Shown: positions 43,159 to 51,276 of the stretch, piece by piece
How the letters are laid out: every line of letters begins with the position of its first letter
How positions within the stretch are numbered: the stretch's first letter is position 1
Assembly (NCBI GenBank): GCA_023429995.1
Contig: JAEZCE010000027.1
Span: 62,001 to 126,000, forward strand
Direction: 5' to 3'
DNA from: Bacillota bacterium
GTDB taxonomy: Bacteria > Bacillota > UBA4882 > UBA8346
Length of the DNA stretch: 64,000 nt
Position numbers and translations under genes: made by a program
The notes under the pieces: model-generated
The model's database searches: none
The model's input: only the letters and a program-made list of their open reading frames with translations
Told to the model about the DNA's origin: nothing

Positions 43159-44756
43159 TTAGCACCACTGGATTAACTTTGCGTTTTGGAGGCAGAGCTT
43201 TATTTGAAAATGTCAATATCAAATTTTCCGCCGGAAATTGTTACGGCCTGATCGGCGCCAACGGCTCCGGAAAATCCACCTTTTTAAAAATACTGGCCGG
43301 AGATATTGAACCCAGTAATGGAGAAGTGAGTATTACTCCCGGTGAAAGACTGGCAGTTTTGAAACAGAACCATTTTGAGTACGATCAATTTCCGGTATTA
43401 CAAACAGTCATCATGGGGCATCAACGGCTTTATGCCATCATGAAGGAGAAAGAGGCCTTATACGCGAAAACGGATTTTTCGGATGCGGATGGCTTGAAAA
43501 TTGCCGACCTAGAAGGGGAATTTGTGGAACTGAACGGATGGGATTCCGAATCCGACGCAGCGAAACTTTTAAACGGCCTGGGTGTTGAGGTCGCCCTTCA
43601 CGACAAAAAAATGCTGGAGCTGGACGATAATAAAAAAGTGAGGGTTCTTTTAGCCCAAGCGTTATTTGGCAATCCGGATATTTTGCTTTTGGATGAACCC
43701 ACCAACCATTTAGACTTGGCTTCAATAACTTGGTTGGAAAATTTCTTATATAACTTTGAAAATACGGTGATTGTGGTCTCCCATGACCGGCATTTCTTGA
43801 ATAAGGTATGTACGCATATCGCCGATATTGATTATCATCAAATTCAGTTATATGTCGGTAATTATGATTTTTGGTATGAATCCAGCCAGTTGGCTTTAAA
43901 ACAGTTGAAAGACGCTAATAAGAAAACCGAGGCCAAGATGAAAGAATTGCAAGAATTTATTCAACGGTTTAGCGCCAACGCCTCCAAGTCAAAACAAGCC
44001 ACCTCGCGGAAGAAACAGTTGGAAAGCTTAGTGTTGGAAGATATTAAGCCTTCTTCCCGTAAATATCCGTTTATTGATTTTAAACCCGACCGGGAAGCCG
44101 GTAACGAATTGTTGGAAGTTAAAAGCTTGACCAAGAAAAATGGGAACGAAATTGTTTTGGAAAACATCAGTTTCAGGGTACTCAAAGGTGACAAAATTGC
44201 TTTCGTCGGACCCGAAGGATTGGCGAAAACGATGCTTTTTGAGATCTTAACGGAAGAAATAAAGGCCGACAGCGGTTCTTTTCAGTGGGGGGTTACTACC
44301 TCCCGGACTTATTTTCCTAAAGATAACACGGCCTTTTTTCAAGGAGTCGAGTTGTCTCTGGTGGATTGGTTACGCCAATTCTCTAAAGACCAAACTGAGA
44401 CCTTTCTACGGGGTTGGCTGGGACGGGTTTTATTTTCCGGAGACGAGGCCCTCAAAAAAGCGGAAGTTTTATCCGGTGGAGAGAGGGTCCGTTGTATGCT
44501 GGCCCGGATGATGCTTTCCGGGGCCAATGTGCTTATCCTGGACGAACCCACCAATCATCTGGATTTGGAATCAATAACCGCCCTTAACAACGGATTAATT
44601 AATTATAAAGGAACGTTGCTTTTTACTTCTCATGATCACCAATTCGTTCAGACGGTGGCCAACCGGATTATTGAAATAACTCCGCAAGGCATAATCGACC
44701 AGCGGATGAGCTATGATGAATATCTTGAAAAACGGGATTTACAGATGGTAGGTTAG
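43155..44756 (+). CDS. ABC-F family ATPase (YbiT/YkpA-like)
   Basis: A 533-residue soluble protein with two ATP-binding cassettes and no membrane part. Cassette 1 has GANGSGKST, LLLDEPTNHLD and VVSHDRHFLN. Cassette 2 has LSGGERVRCMLARMML, LILDEPTNHLDLES and FTSHDHQFV. Between them is a charged linker (LKDANKKTEAKMKELQEF). Walker A of cassette 2 reads GPEGLAKT, with Ala before the Lys, a variant I recall in YkpA-like members. ABC-F proteins act on the ribosome. Its start overlaps the rhomboid-like stop, and a terminator follows. Confidence 0.9.
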   Translation: MISTTGLTLRFGGRALFENVNIKFSAGNCYGLIGANGSGKSTFLKILAGDIEPSNGEVSITPGERLAVLKQNHFEYDQFPVLQTVIMGHQRLYAIMKEKEALYAKTDFSDADGLKIADLEGEFVELNGWDSESDAAKLLNGLGVEVALHDKKMLELDDNKKVRVLLAQALFGNPDILLLDEPTNHLDLASITWLENFLYNFENTVIVVSHDRHFLNKVCTHIADIDYHQIQLYVGNYDFWYESSQLALKQLKDANKKTEAKMKELQEFIQRFSANASKSKQATSRKKQLESLVLEDIKPSSRKYPFIDFKPDREAGNELLEVKSLTKKNGNEIVLENISFRVLKGDKIAFVGPEGLAKTMLFEILTEEIKADSGSFQWGVTTSRTYFPKDNTAFFQGVELSLVDWLRQFSKDQTETFLRGWLGRVLFSGDEALKKAEVLSGGERVRCMLARMMLSGANVLILDEPTNHLDLESITALNNGLINYKGTLLFTSHDHQFVQTVANRIIEITPQGIIDQRMSYDEYLEKRDLQMVG

Positions 44757-44856
44757 AGGCGCTTCTAACGCTTATAAAAGATTTACGCAATTCGTTCTGA
44801 AGCTCAAATCAGAATATCAGGCTAAAAACATTTGATAGATTGGAATAGTAAGAACA

Positions 44857-44887
44857 GGCAAAGCCGAAACGGGGCTTTGCTTTTTTA
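44857..44887 (+). terminator. Intrinsic terminator after the ABC-F gene
   Basis: GGCAAAGCC pairs with GGGCTTTGC (loop GAAACG) and runs into TTTTTT. It insulates the nif operon from upstream transcription. Confidence 0.85.
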
Positions 44888-44898
44888 TTGTCAGCTTA

Positions 44899-44915
44899 TG
44901 TTACGTTTGTGTTAT
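44899..44915 (+). promoter_or_regulatory. nif-upstream 17-bp element, copy 1
   Basis: TGTTACGTTTGTGTTAT, identical at 14 of 17 positions to copy 2. It lies about 130 bases upstream of the presumed nifH -35 box. Confidence 0.5.
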
Positions 44916-45020
44916 GATAAAAACTTTTACGACAACAAGTTTTTGAAAAAGAACAGCTAGACAGGACATGTTTTGTATACAACATACTGAATGCTCTGTA
45001 ACTTATTGTTAACTGGATTT

Positions 45021-45037
45021 TGTAATGTTTGTGTTAG
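45021..45037 (+). promoter_or_regulatory. nif-upstream 17-bp element, copy 2
   Basis: TGTAATGTTTGTGTTAG ends 7 bases before the TTGACT -35 box. Together with inverted copy 3 it brackets the promoter, with 45 bases between the two. Confidence 0.6.
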
Positions 45038-45044
45038 ATATCAA

Positions 45045-45073
45045 TTGACTTTTTACAGAGAATGTTATATTTT
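45045..45073 (+). promoter_or_regulatory. Probable sigma-A promoter of the nif operon
   Basis: TTGACT (45045-45050) is followed by TATATT (45066-45071, spacer 15) or TATTTT (45068-45073, spacer 17). No sigma-54 GG-N10-GC signature is seen between 44757 and 45129. The 373-base spacer otherwise holds a terminator and the three 17-bp elements, and no gene. Confidence 0.5.
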
Positions 45074-45082
45074 ATAAATAAC

Positions 45083-45099
45083 CTAACACAAAACTTACA
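45083..45099 (-). promoter_or_regulatory. nif-upstream 17-bp element, copy 3 (inverted)
   Basis: The reverse complement reads TGTAAGTTTTGTGTTAG, identical at 15 of 17 positions to copy 2. It lies just downstream of the -10 box, where a bound repressor would block transcription. Confidence 0.6.
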
Positions 45100-45129
45100 A
45101 AAACTCTTTTTGAAAGGTAGGTATGACAG

Positions 45130-45954
45130 ATGCGCAAAATTGCAATTTATGGTAAGGGTGGTATCGGGAAATCGACGACCACACAGAACACGGTAGCAGG
45201 TTTGGCGGAAGCAGGAAAAAAGGTCATGGTAGTCGGTTGCGACCCTAAAGCTGATTCAACCCGTTTATTGCTGGGAGGACTTGCCCAGAAGTCAGTTCTC
45301 GATACTTTGAGAGAAGAAGGAGAGGACATTGAGCTCGATAAAATCATGCGTACCGGATATGGTAATACGACATGTGTTGAGTCCGGCGGTCCGGAACCTG
45401 GAGTCGGCTGCGCAGGCCGGGGTATTATTACCTCTATTAACATGCTGGAACAACTCGGGGCTTATGATGCGGATAAACAACTTGATTATGCTTTCTATGA
45501 TGTTTTAGGCGATGTTGTTTGCGGCGGTTTTGCAATGCCGATTCGTGAAGGAAAAGCCCAGGAAATTTACATTGTTGTCTCCGGTGAGATGATGGCCATG
45601 TATGCGGCCAATAATATCTGTAAAGGGATTATGAAGTTCGCCGAAGCCGGTGGAGTTCGATTGGGCGGTCTCATTTGTAACAGCCGTAAAGTTGATAACG
45701 AAGAAGCTATGATTCAAGCATTGGCCAAAAAGATCGGCACTCAAATGATTTATTTCGTACCCCGTGACAATATGGTTCAAAAGGCCGAGATTAACCGGAA
45801 GACTGTTATCGATTACGATCCGACCCATCCACAAGCCCAACATTATCGTAATTTAGCCAAAAAGATCGATGAAAATGAAATGTTCGTAATTCCTAAACCC
45901 TTAGAAATTGAAGAGTTGGAAAAACTGTTGATTGAGTACGGTATTGCAGACTAA
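45130..45954 (+). CDS. nifH: Nitrogenase iron protein (dinitrogenase reductase)
   Basis: A 274-residue P-loop protein. Walker A is GKGGIGKST (residues 8-16). The [4Fe-4S] ligands are Cys94 (GVGCAGRGI) and Cys131 (GDVVCGGFAMP), and the ADP-ribosylation-type Arg97 is present. It hydrolyses ATP and passes electrons to the MoFe protein in the cytoplasm. It is the first gene of the operon, with GAAAGGTAGGT upstream. Downstream nifI genes show post-translational control by PII-like proteins instead of, or in addition to, DraT/DraG, which are not in the window. Confidence 0.97.
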   Translation: MRKIAIYGKGGIGKSTTTQNTVAGLAEAGKKVMVVGCDPKADSTRLLLGGLAQKSVLDTLREEGEDIELDKIMRTGYGNTTCVESGGPEPGVGCAGRGIITSINMLEQLGAYDADKQLDYAFYDVLGDVVCGGFAMPIREGKAQEIYIVVSGEMMAMYAANNICKGIMKFAEAGGVRLGGLICNSRKVDNEEAMIQALAKKIGTQMIYFVPRDNMVQKAEINRKTVIDYDPTHPQAQHYRNLAKKIDENEMFVIPKPLEIEELEKLLIEYGIAD

Positions 45955-45983
45955 AACGTAAAAAAGATAAGGGGGAAAATCTT

Positions 45984-46310
45984 ATGTTAATGATTAAGGC
46001 CATTGTTCGTCCGGAAAAATGTGATAATGTACTCGCCGCTTTAATGGATGCCGGATTTCCGGCCGTCACCAAAGTCGCTGTTTTTGGACGGGGTAAGCAA
46101 CGGGGTTTAAAAGTCGGTGAAGTTCATTATGATGAATTGCCTAAAGAATTATTGATTATGGTCATACCCGATGGTGATAAAGATTTTGTAATTAATACCA
46201 TTTTGGAAACTGCCCGTACCGGAGAAAAAGGTTCTTTTGGAGATGGTAAGATTTTCGTTTTACCGGTCTCGGAAGTTTACACAGTGAGCTCCGGAGTTAA
46301 GGAATCCTAA
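45984..46310 (+). CDS. nifI1: Nitrogen-regulatory PII-like protein NifI1
   Basis: A 108-residue PII protein of the NifI1 type (MLMIKAIVRPEKCDNVLAAL, GRGKQRGLKVGEVHYDELP, KGSFGDGKIFVLPVSEVY). It lies between nifH and nifD, as in methanogens and Clostridia. There NifI1 and NifI2 form a complex that binds the MoFe protein and switches nitrogenase off when fixed nitrogen is sufficient; 2-oxoglutarate relieves it. The T-loop differs from GlnB and lacks the uridylylation tyrosine motif. GGGGG lies 8-9 bases upstream. Confidence 0.93.
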   Translation: MLMIKAIVRPEKCDNVLAALMDAGFPAVTKVAVFGRGKQRGLKVGEVHYDELPKELLIMVIPDGDKDFVINTILETARTGEKGSFGDGKIFVLPVSEVYTVSSGVKES

Positions 46311-46338
46311 ATTAAGAATTTGGAAAGGTGGCAGCCCC

Positions 46339-46719
46339 ATGCAAGAAGTAATGGCGATGATTCGTATTAATATGATGAATAAAACCAAAAAAGCCCTTGT
46401 GGATGCGGGAATATCCTCTTTTACCGCCACCGGCAGTGTGGTAGGACGGGGTAAGGGGCAAGTCGATTTTAAGGTTTTAGAAGGGGCAGGGGCAGGCTTA
46501 AATGAGGCAATATCTCAGCTTGGTAAAGGCCCGCGCTTGATCCCCAAAAGATTATTAATGGTGGTAGTACCGGATAAACTTGTTTCAACCGTTGTCCAAA
46601 CTATCATTGAGACCAATCAAACCGGCCAACCGGGAGATGGCAAAATTTTTGTAAATCCGGTTTTGGATGCCGTTAGGGTTCGTACCGGGGAGAGCGGCGA
46701 TCAAGTGTTAGACGAATAA
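46339..46719 (+). CDS. nifI2: Nitrogen-regulatory PII-like protein NifI2
   Basis: A 126-residue PII protein of the NifI2 type, with the longer T-loop (GRGKGQVDFKVLEGAGAGLN, KGPRLIPKRLLMVVVPD) and the C-terminal QPGDGKIFVNPVLDAVRVRTGE. It partners NifI1 in post-translational control of nitrogenase. AAAGGTGG stands upstream of the ATG, and nifD follows after 10 bases. Confidence 0.93.
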   Translation: MQEVMAMIRINMMNKTKKALVDAGISSFTATGSVVGRGKGQVDFKVLEGAGAGLNEAISQLGKGPRLIPKRLLMVVVPDKLVSTVVQTIIETNQTGQPGDGKIFVNPVLDAVRVRTGESGDQVLDE

Positions 46720-46729
46720 TGGAGGTGGC

Positions 46730-48358
46730 ATGATGTTAAACAAAAAGCCTGATGCGCAAGAAGTTAAAGACGAGATATTAAAATCATATCCGGCGAAAGT
46801 GGCTCGGAAACGCCAAAAGCATATGGTTCTTAATGAACCGGATCCGGTGCTTATGCCCGAGGTTGAATCCAATGTAAGAACCATCCCGGGCATCATTACC
46901 CAACGTGGTTGTTCTTATGCCGGATGTAAAGGCGTGGTTCTCGGACCGACCCGGGATATTCTGAATTTAACTCATGGCCCGATTGGATGCGGGTTTTACA
47001 GTTGGCTTACCCGCCGTAACCAAACCCGTCCGGAGAGTGATGAGGATGCCAATTTTATGACTTATTGTTTTTCCACCGATATGCAGGAAGACAATATCGT
47101 CTTCGGTGGGGAAAAGAAACTAAAGCAAGCTATCCGTGAAGCTTACGAGATATTTAAACCCAAAGCCATTGGAATTTTCTCCACTTGCCCGGTCGGACTT
47201 ATCGGTGATGATGTTCATGCTGCTGCCCGGGAAATGAAAGAAGAATTGGGAATCAATGTTTTTGGATTTAGTTGTGAGGGCTATAAAGGGGTCAGTCAAT
47301 CCGCCGGCCATCATATCGCCAATAATCAGTTGTTTAAGCATATCATTGGTCAGGATGAGACCCAGCACGAAGAGAAGTTTAAGATTAATGTAATGGGTGA
47401 ATACAATATCGGCGGTGACGCCTTTGTAATCGAAGACTTAATCGCCAAGACCGGGATAAAATTGATCGCTACCTTCAGCGGTAATTCCACCTATGATCAA
47501 TTTGCCAATTCTCATACCGCCGATTTAAATGTGGTCATGTGTCATCGCTCCATCAATTATGTGGCCGAGATGATGGAGACCAAATATGGTATCCCTTGGA
47601 TCAAAGGTAACTTTATCGGAGCTGAAAGTACAGCCAAGACCCTGCAAAAGATTGCCCAATACTTTGACGATCCCGAACTGACCAAGAGAGTGGAAGAGGT
47701 CATCGCCGAGGAATTGGTGGAAGTGGAAAAAGTCCGTCAAGATGTCCGTTCCCGTTGTGAAGGAAAAACCGCAATGCTTTTTGTTGGTGGCTCACGGGCC
47801 CATCATTACCAGGATTTGTTCAAGGACATGGGTATGAAAACTGTGGCGGCCGGTTATGAATTTGCGCATCGGGACGATTATGAAGGCCGCCGGGTAATGC
47901 CTACGATTAAAGTAGATGCTGATAGCCGTAATATTGAACAATTGGAAGTTCAACCTGATCCGGAACTCTATCGGGCAAGGAAAAGCGAGGAAGAAATTAA
48001 AGCTTTAGAGGAAAAAGGATTCCGGTTTAAGGATTATGACGGAATGATGGAAGAAATGGAACAAAAATCGCTTATTATTGACGATATCAGCCATTACGAA
48101 ACAGAACGTTTGCTGGAAATTTACAAACCCTCGGTATTTTGTGCCGGTATTAAGGAAAAATATGTGATTCAAAAGTGGGGTATTCCTTGTAAACAACTTC
48201 ACAACTACGATTACAGCGGACCCTATGCCGGATTTAAGGGCGCAATCAATTTCTATAAGGAAATCGACCGGATGGTCAACACCAAAATTTGGCATCTGAT
48301 TGAAGCGCCATGGCAAAAAGATCCGGAGATCATTGCTTCATTTAATATTAATGAATAA
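46730..48358 (+). CDS. nifD: Nitrogenase MoFe protein alpha chain
   Basis: About 542 residues, longer than the Azotobacter chain (about 490) and close to the clostridial type with its internal insertion. Conserved features are SYAGCKGVVLGPTRD and HGPIGCGFYSWLTRRN (P-cluster and active-site Arg), GVSQSAGHHIANNQL (active-site Gln and His), the FeMo-co Cys in MCHRSINYV and the FeMo-co His in LHNYDYSGPYAG. All residues expected for a molybdenum nitrogenase alpha chain can be seen. GGAGGTGG precedes two adjacent ATGs (46730, 46733); either may be used. Confidence 0.96.
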   Translation: MMLNKKPDAQEVKDEILKSYPAKVARKRQKHMVLNEPDPVLMPEVESNVRTIPGIITQRGCSYAGCKGVVLGPTRDILNLTHGPIGCGFYSWLTRRNQTRPESDEDANFMTYCFSTDMQEDNIVFGGEKKLKQAIREAYEIFKPKAIGIFSTCPVGLIGDDVHAAAREMKEELGINVFGFSCEGYKGVSQSAGHHIANNQLFKHIIGQDETQHEEKFKINVMGEYNIGGDAFVIEDLIAKTGIKLIATFSGNSTYDQFANSHTADLNVVMCHRSINYVAEMMETKYGIPWIKGNFIGAESTAKTLQKIAQYFDDPELTKRVEEVIAEELVEVEKVRQDVRSRCEGKTAMLFVGGSRAHHYQDLFKDMGMKTVAAGYEFAHRDDYEGRRVMPTIKVDADSRNIEQLEVQPDPELYRARKSEEEIKALEEKGFRFKDYDGMMEEMEQKSLIIDDISHYETERLLEIYKPSVFCAGIKEKYVIQKWGIPCKQLHNYDYSGPYAGFKGAINFYKEIDRMVNTKIWHLIEAPWQKDPEIIASFNINE

Positions 48359-48412
48359 GAAAGAATATTGCACGATGCAGGGAGTTTAGTTTTGCCAAAG
48401 GAGAGTGTAAAA

Positions 48413-49789
48413 ATGCTATTACGCCATACACCCAAAGAAATTAAAGAACGCGAAGCTTTAACGGTAAATCCCGCTAAAACTTGTCAACCGATTGGCGCCA
48501 TGTATGCTGCTTTGGGTATTCATAATTGTTTGCCCCAAAGTCATGGTTCTCAGGGTTGCTGCGCTTATCACCGAAGCACTTTGACCCGTCATTATAAGGA
48601 GCCGGTCATGGCTGCCACCAGTTCGTTTACCGAGGGCTCATCGGTCTTCGGAGGTCAAGCCAATTTGCTTGAAGCCATCGGCAACATATTTACCATCTAT
48701 AAACCTGATGTCATTGCTGTTCATACCACCTGTTTATCCGAGACCATCGGTGATGATATCCCTCAGATCGTAGCCAAGGCTAAAGAAGAGGGTAAAGTCC
48801 CGGAGGGTAAATATGTAATCCATTGCAATACTCCAAGTTATGTCGGTTCCCATGTAACAGGTTTTGCCAATATGACTCGCGGGATGGTCAATTATTTTTC
48901 GGAAAAAACCGGAGTGGTTAAGAATCAAATCAATATTATTCCGGGCTGGGTTGAACCTGCGGATATGAGGGAAATTAAACGTTTAGCCAAAGAACTCGGG
49001 ATTAAAATCGTTCTTTTTCCGGACACATCTGATGTGCTCGATACTCCTCAAACCGGTAAATATAGAATGTTTCCCAAGGGCGGCGTCACCATTCCCGAAT
49101 TGAAAAGCACTGGAGACAGCAAAGCTACAGTAGCTCTCGGCTCTCTTGCTTCGGGACCGGCTGCAGAAGCACTTGATTCTAAATGTAAGGTTAAATGCCA
49201 TATTCTTGATTTACCTATCGGACTTCAGGCAACTGATAAGTTTATCAACACTTTAAGGATTGCCGCCGGTGTTAATGTGCCAGACTCCATTACTGAAGAA
49301 CGCGGACGGATGGTGGATATCATCACTGATATGCAACAATATTTCTACCATAAAAAAGTGGCCTTAGTCGGCGACCCAGATCAACTCATTTCATTAACTC
49401 AGTTTTTAACGGAGTTGGATATGAAACCGGTTCATATCGTCACCGGTACTCCCGGTAAAGCCTTTGAAGAAAGAATCAGGGGAATCCTAAAAGATACAGT
49501 TCCAAATGTAAATGTACGCGCGGCAGGGGATATGTTTTTATTGCATCAATGGATTAAAAATGAGCCGGTCGATTTGATTATTGGGAATACTTATTGCAAA
49601 TATATCGCCAAGGATGAGGATATTCCTTTTGTCCGGTTTGGTTTCCCGATTGAAGATCGTATTGGACACAGTATTTTTCCGACAGTGGGCTATCAAGGTG
49701 GAATGCGACTTTTAGAAAAAATCCTTGATGTTTTTATGGACCGCCAAGATCGTGATGCAACCGATACAACAATTGAGTTACAAATGTAA
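48413..49789 (+). CDS. nifK: Nitrogenase MoFe protein beta chain
   Basis: A 458-residue chain of the short clostridial type without the long N-terminal extension of proteobacterial NifK. P-cluster cysteines lie in KTCQPIGAMYAALG, SHGSQGCCAYHRSTLTRHY and TTCLSETIGDDI. SSFTEGSSVFGGQANL is the typical beta-chain segment. With NifD it forms the alpha2-beta2 dinitrogenase. The ATG at 48413 has AAGGAG 9 bases upstream and begins the conserved fold; an upstream in-frame ATG at 48368 lacks a site. Confidence 0.96.
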   Translation: MLLRHTPKEIKEREALTVNPAKTCQPIGAMYAALGIHNCLPQSHGSQGCCAYHRSTLTRHYKEPVMAATSSFTEGSSVFGGQANLLEAIGNIFTIYKPDVIAVHTTCLSETIGDDIPQIVAKAKEEGKVPEGKYVIHCNTPSYVGSHVTGFANMTRGMVNYFSEKTGVVKNQINIIPGWVEPADMREIKRLAKELGIKIVLFPDTSDVLDTPQTGKYRMFPKGGVTIPELKSTGDSKATVALGSLASGPAAEALDSKCKVKCHILDLPIGLQATDKFINTLRIAAGVNVPDSITEERGRMVDIITDMQQYFYHKKVALVGDPDQLISLTQFLTELDMKPVHIVTGTPGKAFEERIRGILKDTVPNVNVRAAGDMFLLHQWIKNEPVDLIIGNTYCKYIAKDEDIPFVRFGFPIEDRIGHSIFPTVGYQGGMRLLEKILDVFMDRQDRDATDTTIELQM

Positions 49790-49819
49790 TTATTTTATTC
49801 TTAATAAGGAGTGAGTCCC

Positions 49820-51193
49820 ATGGCTGTATTGGAACAACGGCAAAAACAAATATTTAAAAAAGGGTCTGCAGGCCCTTTCGAGATGGAGTGCAGCAAACCA
49901 AGTTTAGCTGGTTCCGTCAGCCAGCGGGCTTGCGTATTTTGCGGTTCCCGGGTGGTTTTATATCCAATCGCCGATGCGGTTCATCTGGTCCACGGACCCA
50001 TCGGCTGCGCCGCTTATACCTGGGACATCCGGGGGGCGCTTTCCTCGGGCCCGGAGTTGCATCGTTTGAGTTTTTCTACTGACTTGCAGGAGCTTGATGT
50101 GATTTCCGGCGGTGAAAGGAAATTGTATGCGGCTTTGATTGAATTGATCGACCGTTATCACCCGAAAGCAGCTTTTGTCTATTCAACCTGCATTATCGGA
50201 ATCATCGGCGATGATGTGGCGGCTGTCTGTAAAAAGGTTAGCCAGGAAAAGGGCATTCCGGTTTTACCGGTGGATTCGGAAGGGTTTAAAGGGACCAAAA
50301 AGGATGGCTACCGGGCTGCCTGTGGCGCTTTATTTAAATTGACCGGAATGAAACCACCCGAAAATATTTCTAAATATAGTATTAACATCATGGGTGAGTT
50401 TAACGTCGCCGGCGAAAGTTGGATTATTCGTTCGTATTACGAAAAAATGGGAGTTCAGGTGGTTTCCTGTTTAACGGGGGATGCTAGAATTGAAGAGATC
50501 CAGCGCTCCCATGGAGCGGCTCTGAATGTTGTTCAGTGTTCCGGTTCCATGGTCCATTTAGCGAAAATGTTTGAAGAGCATTATGGAACTCCTTATCTCA
50601 GAGTTGCCTATTTCGGGATTGAGGATGTTTCGGAAGCTTTATACAGTGTCGCCCGTTTCTTTAAAGACCCCGAACTGATGAAGAGGACTCAAAAATTGGT
50701 ACGGGAAGAGATTGAGGCTATTTACCCCAAGTTGCAGGAATACAAAGCCAAATTAACCGGTAAAAAAGCCGCCGTTTACGTTGGAGGAGCGTTTAAGGCC
50801 TTCGCCTTAGTCAGGGCATTGCGGCTCCTTGGCATGAAAGTTGTGATGGTCGGTTCTCAAACCGGAAACAAAGATGATTACCAACAGTTACAAAGCTTGT
50901 GCGATGAGGGAACCATTATTGTTGATGACTCCAATCCTTTGGAATTGTCCGAATTTTTACAGGAAAAAGAAGTCGATTTGTTTATCGGCGGCGTCAAAGA
51001 ACGTCCTTTGGCTTATAAAATGGGTATTGGTTTTTGTGATCACAACCATGAACGAAAGATCCCTTTGGCCGGATTTAGTGGAATGTTGAATTTTGCGGAG
51101 GAGATTTATTCGTCCGTCCAAAGTCCGGTTTGGAAATTTGTATCGCGCCGCCGAGGTTTTAAGGATAACGAGGGTATCGAGGCCGGCGCTTAA
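49820..51193 (+). CDS. nifE: FeMo-cofactor scaffold protein NifE
   Basis: A 457-residue NifD paralogue. It keeps the cluster-binding cysteines (QRACVFCGSRVVLYPIAD, HGPIGCAAYTWDIRGA, STCIIGIIGDDV), the VDSEGFKGTKKDGYRAAC segment and NIMGEFNVAGESW. With NifN it forms the scaffold on which the NifB cluster is matured to FeMo-co with molybdenum and homocitrate. The ATG at 49820 follows AAGGAG by 9 bases. Confidence 0.95.
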   Translation: MAVLEQRQKQIFKKGSAGPFEMECSKPSLAGSVSQRACVFCGSRVVLYPIADAVHLVHGPIGCAAYTWDIRGALSSGPELHRLSFSTDLQELDVISGGERKLYAALIELIDRYHPKAAFVYSTCIIGIIGDDVAAVCKKVSQEKGIPVLPVDSEGFKGTKKDGYRAACGALFKLTGMKPPENISKYSINIMGEFNVAGESWIIRSYYEKMGVQVVSCLTGDARIEEIQRSHGAALNVVQCSGSMVHLAKMFEEHYGTPYLRVAYFGIEDVSEALYSVARFFKDPELMKRTQKLVREEIEAIYPKLQEYKAKLTGKKAAVYVGGAFKAFALVRALRLLGMKVVMVGSQTGNKDDYQQLQSLCDEGTIIVDDSNPLELSEFLQEKEVDLFIGGVKERPLAYKMGIGFCDHNHERKIPLAGFSGMLNFAEEIYSSVQSPVWKFVSRRRGFKDNEGIEAGA

Positions 51194-51276
51194 TCGGCGC
51201 CGCTTTTTGCGGGTGCATTCGTAATTGGGATTGTAAAAATATGTTATGTAGCGCACGGATAGGAGGAAGCCTAACA

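Noticed and set aside
44757..45129. NifA/sigma-54 promoter or GlnR/TnrA box before nifH
   Set aside because: No GG-N10-GC promoter is found, and the repeated element does not fit TGTNAN7TNACA.
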